From contig WRAP01000014.1 in the NCBI GenBank assembly GCA_009780135.1, forward strand, positions 1 to 44,547: 44,547 nucleotides of DNA, read 5' to 3'. A program made the position numbers and the translations under genes. The notes under the pieces were generated by a model. The model ran no database searches. It was not told where the DNA came from and saw nothing but the letters and a program-made list of their open reading frames with translations. Positions 27,376 to 35,600 of the stretch are shown piece by piece. The DNA is from Bacillota bacterium (GTDB lineage: Bacteria > Bacillota > Clostridia > Christensenellales > Pumilibacteraceae). Position 1 is the stretch's first letter; the number at the start of each line of letters is the position of its first letter.

Positions 27376-27407
27376 TCGGATGAGCAAGAATGCTTGTTCG
27401 ATTTTTT
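27376..27407 (+). terminator. Terminator of the GH16 gene
   Basis: GAGCAAG (27382-27388) pairs with CTTGTTC (27393-27399, one G-U pair) with a four-base loop, followed by six T. Confidence 0.8.
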
Positions 27408-27472
27408 GCTATTTAAGAAGTTGCTAAATGTAAAGGCAAATGATAGGGTTATCTAAGCCTTATAAAAATGCG

Positions 27473-27502
27473 TTGCAATTTTATCTAATATTATGCTAGA
27501 AT
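27473..27502 (+). promoter_or_regulatory. Promoter of adk
   Basis: TTGCAA (27473-27478) and an extended -10 TGCTAGAAT (27494-27502), spacer 18. The leader has AGGAG at 27511 and then a small hairpin (GGGTGT/ACACTC, about 27520-27536) before the adk ATG. Confidence 0.6.
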
Positions 27503-27547
27503 ATCTGTGTAGGAGAAATGGGTGTATAAAACACTCAATAATAAAAA

Positions 27548-28168
27548 ATGAATTTAATTATTTTAGGAGCCCCGGGGGCAGGTAAAGGCACGCAAGCCGA
27601 AAAAATCATAGCAAAATATAGATTACCGCACATTTCAACAGGTGATATTTTTAGAGCAAATATTCGTAGCGGAACTCCTGTTGGCTTAAAGGCTAAAGGC
27701 TATATCGATAAAGGTCAATTAGTGCCGGACGAAGTTGTAATAGAATTAGTACAAGGTAGATTATCAGAAGAAGATTGCAAAAACGGCTATCTTTTAGACG
27801 GATTCCCGCGCACATTAGCTCAAGCACAAGCCTTAGATAAAATTACTAAAATCGAAACAGTAATAAATTTAGATGTTGATTTATCTAAGCTTCTTGCTAG
27901 AATTGTAGGTAGAAGAACTTGCCCTGTTTGTAATATGGGTACTAACACAGCTTGGGATAGCTATACAAAAGAATGTCCTAAGTGCGAAGTAACCTATATT
28001 CAACGCCCCGATGATACAGAAGAAACTGTTAAAAACAGATTAGATGTTTATAATAATCAAACTGTTCCGCTTATTGAATACTACAAAAGAGCGGGAGTGC
28101 TTAAAAATGTAAATGGTATGGGTACGGTGGATGAGGTTTTTGCCGGAGTAGTAGAGGTGTTAGGATAG
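27548..28168 (+). CDS. adk: Adenylate kinase
   Basis: 206 residues. Converts ATP plus AMP to two ADP. P-loop GAPGAGKGTQ (7-16), HISTGDIFR, and DGFPRTLAQA. The LID domain has CPVC and CPKC, the four-cysteine zinc form common in Gram-positive bacteria. A Shine-Dalgarno site is not at normal distance; AGGAG lies about 32 bases upstream, beyond a small hairpin. The stop TAG is the start of the first word of heptad element n. Confidence 0.98.
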   Translation: MNLIILGAPGAGKGTQAEKIIAKYRLPHISTGDIFRANIRSGTPVGLKAKGYIDKGQLVPDEVVIELVQGRLSEEDCKNGYLLDGFPRTLAQAQALDKITKIETVINLDVDLSKLLARIVGRRTCPVCNMGTNTAWDSYTKECPKCEVTYIQRPDDTEETVKNRLDVYNNQTVPLIEYYKRAGVLKNVNGMGTVDEVFAGVVEVLG

Positions 28169-28292
28169 TGCGTAGTGCTTAGTTCATAGTGTTTAGTTAA
28201 GGATTTATAGCAAACAATTAAAGAGTTATTTTTGGCAATGTAAATAAAATAACAACTATGCACTAAGCACCATGCACTACAAACTACAAACT
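28165..28292. repeat. Heptad element n (inverted pair)
   Basis: The left run (28165-28198) has ATAGTGC, GTAGTGC and TTAGTTC words and overlaps the adk stop; on the minus strand it is led by core-like ATAAATCCTTA. The right run (28256-28277) is ACTATGC, ACTAAGC and ACCATGC, followed by two ACTACAA-type words that reach the next ATG. Confidence 0.85.
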
Positions 28293-28595
28293 ATGGATAC
28301 TTGGATATATATTTTAATAGGATTAGTAGCTTATGTAGCAATACTTAGCCTAGTTGCTATTTTTATAACCCGCAAGGATAAAAATGCGGCAAAGGCTAAT
28401 AAGTGGCGTGTTAAAGAAGCAACGCTACTTATTGTTTCGGCGTTGGGTGGCAGTATTGCTATGTTTATCACAATGAAAATCATTCGCCACAAAACAGACC
28501 GCAAAAAGTTTATGTTGGGCATTCCGCTAATAATATTTTTGCAAATTGTATTGTTAATTGGTATTGGTATACTGTATTGGCAACTTTGGAGTTAG
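28293..28595 (+). CDS. DUF1294 family small membrane protein
   Basis: 100 residues. Three hydrophobic segments (about 4-24, 43-62, 77-99) with the family pattern RVKEATLLIVSALGGSIAMF followed by RHKTDRKKFMLGIP. The function of this family is unknown. I start at ATG 28293; the in-frame ATG at 28272 lies in the heptad run and would add seven repeat-encoded residues (MHYKLQT). No Shine-Dalgarno site is seen. Confidence 0.85.
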   Translation: MDTWIYILIGLVAYVAILSLVAIFITRKDKNAAKANKWRVKEATLLIVSALGGSIAMFITMKIIRHKTDRKKFMLGIPLIIFLQIVLLIGIGILYWQLWS

Positions 28596-28596
28596 T

Positions 28597-28666
28597 GGAA
28601 ACTGAAAGTTTAAATTTAATTAAATAAATCAATAATTGTGCATTGTGCATTATGAATTGTGCATTG
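28597..28666. repeat. Heptad element o
   Basis: Core AATAAATCAATA (28623-28634) leads ATTGTGC, ATTGTGC, ATTATGA and a further ATTGTGC (28635-28662). The left side (AACTGAAAGTTTAAATTT) pairs poorly, so this is nearly a solo arm. It ends four to eight bases before the map ATG. Confidence 0.85.
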
Positions 28667-28669
28667 AAT

Positions 28670-29443
28670 ATGATTCCTATAAAATCACAAAAAGATATAG
28701 AAAAGATGCGAGCCGTTAATAGGTTAGTTGCTTTAACTCACGCAGAGATAGAAAAGCATATTGCTGTGGATGTTACTACTAAGGAATTAGATAAGGTAGC
28801 ACACGATTTTATAATTAAACACGGTGCTAGACCTAATTTTTATAAATATCGGGGTTATCCAGCTAGCAGTTGCATTTCGGTAAACGAGGTTGTTATTCAT
28901 GGAATTCCTAGCTATAGGACTTTAGCAGATGGTGATATTGTTAGTGTGGATTTGGGTGCTGTGCTAGACGGCTTTCACGGAGATATGGCTCGAACTTATG
29001 CGGTGGGCAGTATTAGCAATAATGCTAAAAGTTTAATTCAAGTTACAAAGGATTGTTTTTATGAAGGATTAAAGGAATGTAGAGCAGGCAGGCGAGTAGG
29101 CGATATTAGTAATGCAATCCAAAAGCACGCCGAAAAATTTGGATACGGTGTGGTTAGGCAGTTTTGCGGACACGGTATAGGCAGACGACTTCACGAAGAC
29201 CCAGCTGTAGCCAATTTTGGGGCATCGGGTACTGGAACATTATTAAAAGCGGGTTATTGTTTAGCGATAGAGCCAATGATAAATGAGGGTTCATTTAATG
29301 TAACAATAGACTCAGATGGTTGGACAGTCCGCACCGCCGACGGCAAACTATCGGCTCATTACGAAAATGTTGTACTAATTACAAATGACGAACCAGAGAT
29401 ATTGACGCAATATAAAGGAGTGAAAACTTATGATAAAAATTAA
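28670..29443 (+). CDS. map: Methionine aminopeptidase, type I
   Basis: 257 residues. Removes the initiator Met from new proteins. The metal ligands are visible: Asp in VDLGAVLDG and GFHGDMART, His in GHGIGRRLHEDP, and Glu in AIEPMI and HYENVVLIT. The start at 28670 gives MIPIKSQKDIEKMR, the usual N-terminus; an upstream in-frame ATG at 28643 would add nine residues encoded by heptad element o. It overlaps the next gene by 14 bases. Confidence 0.97.
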   Translation: MIPIKSQKDIEKMRAVNRLVALTHAEIEKHIAVDVTTKELDKVAHDFIIKHGARPNFYKYRGYPASSCISVNEVVIHGIPSYRTLADGDIVSVDLGAVLDGFHGDMARTYAVGSISNNAKSLIQVTKDCFYEGLKECRAGRRVGDISNAIQKHAEKFGYGVVRQFCGHGIGRRLHEDPAVANFGASGTGTLLKAGYCLAIEPMINEGSFNVTIDSDGWTVRTADGKLSAHYENVVLITNDEPEILTQYKGVKTYDKN

Positions 29444-30695
29444 ATGTCCAAAATGTAATGAATTAGTCGAAATATCAGACCAAGCAAGTTTTTCTGACAT
29501 TATTCGTCAAGTCAGGGATAATGAGTTTAATAGTGCATTAGAGTTAGCAAAACAAGATGCATTAAAATTGGCGGAAGCAAATTTTGTAAAAGAAAAAGCA
29601 GAATTAAGAAGCAATTTTGAGAAAGCATTTTATCAAGAAAAAAATGAAAAAGAAAAGGCGATTAGAGAAAAAGAAAGTGCAAATGAAAAATTAAAAGTTG
29701 AAAAGCAGCAAGCTACTATAGAAAAAAAACATGCGGTGGAGAAAGCACTATCAACCGCAGAAAAAGATAAAAATGAATTACTTGCAGACATTCAAGTTTT
29801 TAAAGCAGAAAAAATAGCATTAATTAATGAAAATAACTTAAAAGTAGAGAATATAGAAAGTAAATATAAAATTATTCTTAATAATACAGAAAAAGAACTA
29901 GAAAGAATAAAAAATGAAAAAGCAAAATTAAATACAAAGCTATTAGGTGAAAGCTTAGAAAAACATTGTGAAAATAGTTTTGATCAACTTCGCTCGATGG
30001 CATTTCAGCGAGCGATTTTTGAAAAAGATAATACATCTGTTAAAGAAGATGGCGATATTTATGGTTCTAAAGGCGACTATATTTTTAGAGAATTAGATGA
30101 TAGTGGTGTGGAAATCGTTAGTATAATGTTTGAAATGAAAACCCAAGAGGACGAAACAGCTACGAAAAAAAGAAATGAAGATTTCTTAGATAAATTACAT
30201 AAAGACCGCAACAAAAAAAAGTGTGATTATGCTGTACTTGTAAGTCAACTAGAACCAGAGAATGATCTATATAATAACGGGATAGTAGATATGTCTCATA
30301 AATTTGAAAAGATGTTTGTTATTCGTCCTCAGTTTTTCATTCCTATAATATCACTTCTTAGGAATGCTGGTATGGTTTCTATTAAAGATAAACGAGAGTT
30401 GCAAGCATTAAAAAATGATCAATTTGATTTGATGAATTTCGAAGAAGATTTAAAGATTTTTAAATCTAATGTTGCTAATAACTATAGGATAGCTGGTGAG
30501 AAATTTGCCACGGCAATAGATGAAATTGATAAATCTATAGAGAGATTAAGAAAGACAAAAGAGGCATTATTGAGTAGCGAAAGACAATTAAGAATAGCTA
30601 ACGATAAAGTAGATGAAATTACAATAAGAAAGTTAACAAAAAACAGTCCCGAGACGAAAAAGAAACTAGAGGAAATAAGAGAAGGTAAAAAATAA
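29430..30695 (+). CDS. DUF2130 family protein (coiled coil plus nuclease-like domain)
   Basis: 421 residues. An N-terminal CPKC pair is followed by a long Lys/Glu coiled coil (about 35-170). The DUF2130 domain follows (about 175-330) with LGESLEKHCENSFDQLR, GDYIFRELDDSGVEIVSIMFEMK and HKDRNKKKCDYAVLVS. The GDYIF...E-x-K arrangement resembles PD-(D/E)XK nucleases such as RmuC; activity is unproven. A second coiled segment is C-terminal. It starts inside the end of map, so the two are co-translated, and mutL follows, giving a possible DNA-maintenance pairing. Confidence 0.85.
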   Translation: MIKIKCPKCNELVEISDQASFSDIIRQVRDNEFNSALELAKQDALKLAEANFVKEKAELRSNFEKAFYQEKNEKEKAIREKESANEKLKVEKQQATIEKKHAVEKALSTAEKDKNELLADIQVFKAEKIALINENNLKVENIESKYKIILNNTEKELERIKNEKAKLNTKLLGESLEKHCENSFDQLRSMAFQRAIFEKDNTSVKEDGDIYGSKGDYIFRELDDSGVEIVSIMFEMKTQEDETATKKRNEDFLDKLHKDRNKKKCDYAVLVSQLEPENDLYNNGIVDMSHKFEKMFVIRPQFFIPIISLLRNAGMVSIKDKRELQALKNDQFDLMNFEEDLKIFKSNVANNYRIAGEKFATAIDEIDKSIERLRKTKEALLSSERQLRIANDKVDEITIRKLTKNSPETKKKLEEIREGKK

Positions 30696-30722
30696 ATTTC
30701 ACTTTCTATCTTGCAAAAACAA

Positions 30723-32546
30723 ATGAACAAAATTCATATCTTAGATAGTAGTATATTTAACCGTATTGCGGCGGGTGAGGTGGTGGAAAGTCCTAGCTCG
30801 GTTGTAAAGGAATTAGTAGAAAACGCTATAGATGCGGGTTCTACTAGTATTTTAATTTCTATCGAAAACGGCGGAGTGGATAAAATTTGCGTTACGGATA
30901 ATGGCTTTGGATTATCTAAAGAGGATTTAGCTCTAGCTTTTTTACCCCATGCTACTTCTAAAATTCAATCACTTGATGACCTTAATGCGATTATGTCGTT
31001 GGGTTTTAGAGGAGAAGCATTAGCGAGTATAGCATCTGTAGCGAGTGTTACAATGACTAGCAAACAAAGCAATAATGAAATAGGACATTTTATCACTTAT
31101 GATAACGGCGAACTTGTTGCTAGTAATGAAACTCAAAGCGAAAACGGCACAACGGTTATAGTAAAAAATCTATTTGAGAAAATTCCCGCCAGAAAAAAGT
31201 TTCTTAAAAAAACATCAATCGAAACGGCTAATATAACCGCCTTAGTAAAAAATTTAATTCTAGCAAATCCTTCAATTGCGTTTACATATATAGCAGACGG
31301 AAAGCATATTTATATGTCCGATGGTACTAGTTTAGAGAGTGCGATTTATGCGGTGTATGGTAATCTAATAGAAAGTTTAGTGCCGCTTGAAGCTAGTGAG
31401 CGTGGCATTACACTAATGGGTTACACTAGTTTAGCCGAAAATTCTAAGCACAACCGCACTTATCAAACGCTTGTAGTTAATAACCGAGTTGTAGAAAATG
31501 CCGACATAGCAAGGAGCGTTTATTTAGCATATAAGGATTATTTATTTTCTCGCCGTTACCCCGCCTATATTTTGCATATACAAATTCCGTACGATTTGGT
31601 GGATGTTAATGTGCATCCAAATAAAATGCTGGTTAAGTTTGTAGATAGCGTGGGAGTAAGTAAAATGGTATATCATGCTCTAAAAAAGGTAGCGGATATG
31701 CCCACAATGCCTATTTTTAGTGATGTAAATTTAGATTTTTCGCCTTTAGTAGAAGCTGAAAGTGTGGCAACATTAGTAGAAGCTGAAAGTGTGGCAACAA
31801 AAGAAAATATAGAGTATTCAGCTCCAAAAAATAGTGCTTCAAATTATGGTACTACTCCATTTTTTGCCGAACCGCAAGCGGAGCATTGTCGACCAACACG
31901 CAAATCAGTAATGAATTCATTTTTTGAACTTGACGATAGGGAAGACTTTATTGAGATTGAGATTCAAAACAACCACCCCAATGATTTTACAATAGTCGGC
32001 ACTTTTTTTAATACATATATAGCTATTCAAAAGGGCGATGATGTATTTTTTATAGATCAACACGCATCGCACGAGAGAATCTTATTTGATAAATTTATTA
32101 AGGCGGTAAAAGAAAAAGCGGTAGAAATTCAGTCGTTGCTTGTCCCATACGAATTTTTGCTTGAAGACATAGAGGCAGAGAATTTAATTAGTAGATTTAA
32201 CGACTTGAGAGAATTGGGTTTTGAGATAAACGCAAAAAACAATCGTTTTAGTTTATTCTCTGTGCCGAGCATTTTAACAAATATAAAACTTAATGATTTT
32301 ATAGAATTGATTATAAATGATGACGGTATCGCTAAAATTGATAATTCTACTTTTATGTTAGAAAAAATTGCGCAAAAAGCCTGCAAATTAGCAGTAAAAG
32401 CAGGGGATAGTTTATCTGAAAATGAGATACAAAATCTACTACACCAAATGCAAAATCAATCTACCCCGCCACTTTGCCCGCATGGCAGACCCACAATAAT
32501 AAAATTAACTAAAACTGAGATAGAAAAATGGTTTTTGAGAAAATAG
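30723..32546 (+). CDS. mutL: DNA mismatch repair protein MutL
   Basis: 607 residues. GHKL ATPase motifs ELVENAIDAG, DNGFG and GFRGEALASIASV are in the N-terminal third. The C-terminal domain has the endonuclease-type motif DQHASHERILFD, whose last position is Asp instead of the usual Glu, plus ACKLAVKAGD and CPHGRP. So it is a nicking MutL of the non-methyl-directed kind. The linker has a perfect 27-bp tandem duplication (31746-31772, 31773-31799), giving VEAESVATL twice. mutS is not next to it. The ATG at 30723 fits the family N-terminus NKIHILDSSIFNRIAAGEVV; no Shine-Dalgarno site is visible. Confidence 0.96.
   Translation: MNKIHILDSSIFNRIAAGEVVESPSSVVKELVENAIDAGSTSILISIENGGVDKICVTDNGFGLSKEDLALAFLPHATSKIQSLDDLNAIMSLGFRGEALASIASVASVTMTSKQSNNEIGHFITYDNGELVASNETQSENGTTVIVKNLFEKIPARKKFLKKTSIETANITALVKNLILANPSIAFTYIADGKHIYMSDGTSLESAIYAVYGNLIESLVPLEASERGITLMGYTSLAENSKHNRTYQTLVVNNRVVENADIARSVYLAYKDYLFSRRYPAYILHIQIPYDLVDVNVHPNKMLVKFVDSVGVSKMVYHALKKVADMPTMPIFSDVNLDFSPLVEAESVATLVEAESVATKENIEYSAPKNSASNYGTTPFFAEPQAEHCRPTRKSVMNSFFELDDREDFIEIEIQNNHPNDFTIVGTFFNTYIAIQKGDDVFFIDQHASHERILFDKFIKAVKEKAVEIQSLLVPYEFLLEDIEAENLISRFNDLRELGFEINAKNNRFSLFSVPSILTNIKLNDFIELIINDDGIAKIDNSTFMLEKIAQKACKLAVKAGDSLSENEIQNLLHQMQNQSTPPLCPHGRPTIIKLTKTEIEKWFLRK
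31746..31799 (+). repeat. 27-bp tandem duplication inside mutL
   Basis: Two perfect 27-bp copies keep the frame and add nine residues in the linker between the ATPase and dimerisation domains. Perfect identity points to a recent event. Confidence 0.95.
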
Positions 32547-32561
32547 ATGAATATAAATTGC

Positions 32562-32610
32562 AAAAAACAAGGCTTTGAAATAAAACTTTCAAAGCCTTGT
32601 TATGTTTTTT
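32562..32610. terminator. Bidirectional terminator between mutL and the FIVAR gene
   Basis: A 15-bp perfect stem (32566-32580 with 32587-32601), six-base loop, an A run on the left and a T run on the right, so it can end transcription of both convergent genes. Confidence 0.92.
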
Positions 32611-35600
32611 ATTCGTAATAATCCGGCTTTTGCATTCTGTTTTTGCACTCCAAAAATTCTTCTATGCTTTGTTTAGCTTTTTTCATACTATCGTCTAATA
32701 TATCTAGTTGAGTTAAAGCATCCTCTTCTAATTCTTCATTTTGTGGATTTCTCGTATGTCTGCTTGTTAATTCTTTTGCCTTTTGCAATTCATAAAATGC
32801 TGTATTTAGGGCTTTTCTAGCTTTATTCCGATATTTACTTAACTTGTCTACATTAGTAAATTCTTCTATGTTAGTGTAATTTACTTTTTTTCTTTTGCCA
32901 TGTTTTTTTGCTACAAAAAGCGAGGTAGCAACAAGTATCAAAACAAATAATAAGCAACTGCCGGCGAAAATAACAATAATAATAAGCAAAGAAAGGCCTT
33001 CTTCATAGTTATCGTTTGTAGAAGTTTCTGATGATGAGGTATCGGTTTCGTTATTGTGATTATCTATATAATCTTTTAATGTGTCAAAGATTGATGTTAA
33101 GGCGCCATAGATAGTATTTATCTCTGCTTGAGTTGCCTGTGAATTTTCTAATATATCATTAGCATCATTAAGAACACTTAATACAGCAAGTCTTAGCTCT
33201 AAGGGCAGTAGTGGTTTGTAATCTAATAGCCAATTTTCAATCTTGTATATTAAATTAGCTAATTCTTCAAAGTTTGGCTCTTCTATAATAATATATCTAA
33301 ATATGACTGCTATAGAAACATTGTTACCAGGCATTATAAATGTGAATCGGTTTGATTGAGTAAGGTGTGGGGTTATGATGCTAGCGGTTATGCCAACTAA
33401 AGTACCCCATCCATCGAATACTTGACCACTAGGAGGATTTATTGTAATTGTAACGATTGTGCCAGCAATAGCTTGTGTTAAGTTTATTGTAATACCTTCG
33501 CCAATGGCAGTAATAGCATAATATATCGGTAGCGGAGGATTTAGTCTAAATTCTATAACTAGAATAACATTTTGATTAGGCATTATAAAAGAAAGGTTGC
33601 CGTTATTGTTTATTGTATAGTCAGTTAAGCCATATAAATTTGTCCAGTTATAAAAAATGTAACCGTGGCTAGCGGAAAGAGTTATTTCTATATTTTGCCC
33701 TTCTATAGCAGTAGGGGAAAAGTTAGCACTTCCACCAATGTTATTTAAAATAATTACGGCGATTTCAAAAGTTATTTTTTCTAAAGCTTTGTAAGCGGAG
33801 TTTACGGCTTCGTAAGCATCTATTATATTGGCCTGTAGTTTAGCACGATATTGACCAGAAGTAATAAGCATTCTAGCTTCAAATATTCTATCTAGCAAGT
33901 TTTGTTTACTTAAAAGAGTATATCTATTTGGATTTTCGATTAAATAGTTTTCTAAATCATTGATTAAAAGATATAGATCGTTGTAGTTTAGGACTTCCTG
34001 TCTAGTATCTTTTGCTGTTTGTAGTGCCAGAACAGCGTTATCAATTTGAGTTTGAGTAATAGAATTATCTAAGGCAGTTTTGGCTAAATATAAAGCAATA
34101 TTAAGTGCTTTGTAGCTATTAGCTTCTAAAATGTTATTAGGGAGTATTAATTGCTCTACTAAATCAATTAGCTGCTCTAGTTCTTCCGTGTATAACTCAA
34201 TCCGAATTAAGTTATTAAACGCATTATAAAGGCTAATCCTAACAAGTTCTAATGCTTCTATAGTAGTAGCATGAGTGTATTGGCTTTTAGCAAAGCTAAG
34301 TATGAAGTCAAGTGTAGCCACGCTAGTGGCGGTATATATATATAGAATATAGGGATTTTCTAGGTAGGTAGTTACGGTAGTAATTAGCTTGTTAAGAGTA
34401 GTGCGATAGTTATCTAAAGGAGTAATAGATACAAGAGAATCAATTCTATCGGATAGAAAAACAATCATTAAATCTACTTCTGTTTGAGTGTAGTCGCTAC
34501 TTAGTAAAGCTATCGCTAAATTATAAGCATCCAAAAGTCTATCAATGCTTTCTTGTGTAAACTCTCTATTTGTTGCATGTTGTAATATAATAGCGTTAGC
34601 GTATTTTATAATATTATCTAAATATTCAGTATCAACAATTACATAACTTTGCGGATTATTGTATAAAGCGTTTAGAGCATTATAGAGATCTGTTATTTTA
34701 GTAGTGGTACTATGAGTATCTAAAATCGAATTAGCATTGTCTATAGCCAGTTGAAGTGTATCTCTAAAGTTTTGGGTTAGATTAAATTCGGCATTCATTA
34801 GTACAGCTTCGGCGTTACTGATTAAGTTTCTTAAAGACTCAAAAATTAAGACATTATTACCTAAAGCAATAAATGTATTTTCTAATTTTTCTAAAATTAC
34901 ATTTATATTATGTTGAGTTGTAGAGATTTCAGAATTTAGTAGGGTTTGTGCAGTTGCTAAGGTTTCTATAAATATAGTCCAAGCATCAATATTATACCAA
35001 TTATTAGGATTTTTTGAGTAATCAGTAGCCTCGATTATTTTATTTTCTAAAAGTGAAAAATTTAACGCAGGAAGAATATTATCAAATGCTGTTTGTAAAT
35101 GGTCTAAAGCCGTATATACTTCAGTTTGAGAGATAGGACTTATAAGTTTATATTCAACTGCACTTGCTAGCAGAGTTTGAGCGGTTTGTAAATATTGTTG
35201 TAAAGTAGCTAAACGAAACATATCATAACGGTTTGTGCTGACATATAAATAGCTGTCTACATAATTTACTAACACTTGTAGCTCACTTAAATTTGCTACT
35301 AACATAAGATTTTCTAAAGCGTATTGCAGTATCATAAAACCTGCATCTATATGTGGTTGCGATTCTAAAGCTGTGCGGGTTTCTTGTGCTAAACCTAAAG
35401 CAAACGCTAGAGTAGAAATGTTATCGGCTGTAAAATGATTAGTGTAATTATTTAATAAATTTTGGGTTTTTATAATTAAAGCGTCTAAATCAGCAGTATT
35501 TATAGTGGCAATAGTTAAAGCATTAAAAGCATTTTCTAAAGCTAACAGTGTAGCACTTACAATAGAATGAGTTGTATAGTTATTATCTAATACTATTTCG

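Noticed and set aside
5873-28666. Heptad elements as insertion-sequence remnants or simple MITEs
   Set aside because: No transposase, no target duplications that I can see, and the arms differ in sequence between loci while keeping a 7-bp period, unlike fixed terminal repeats.
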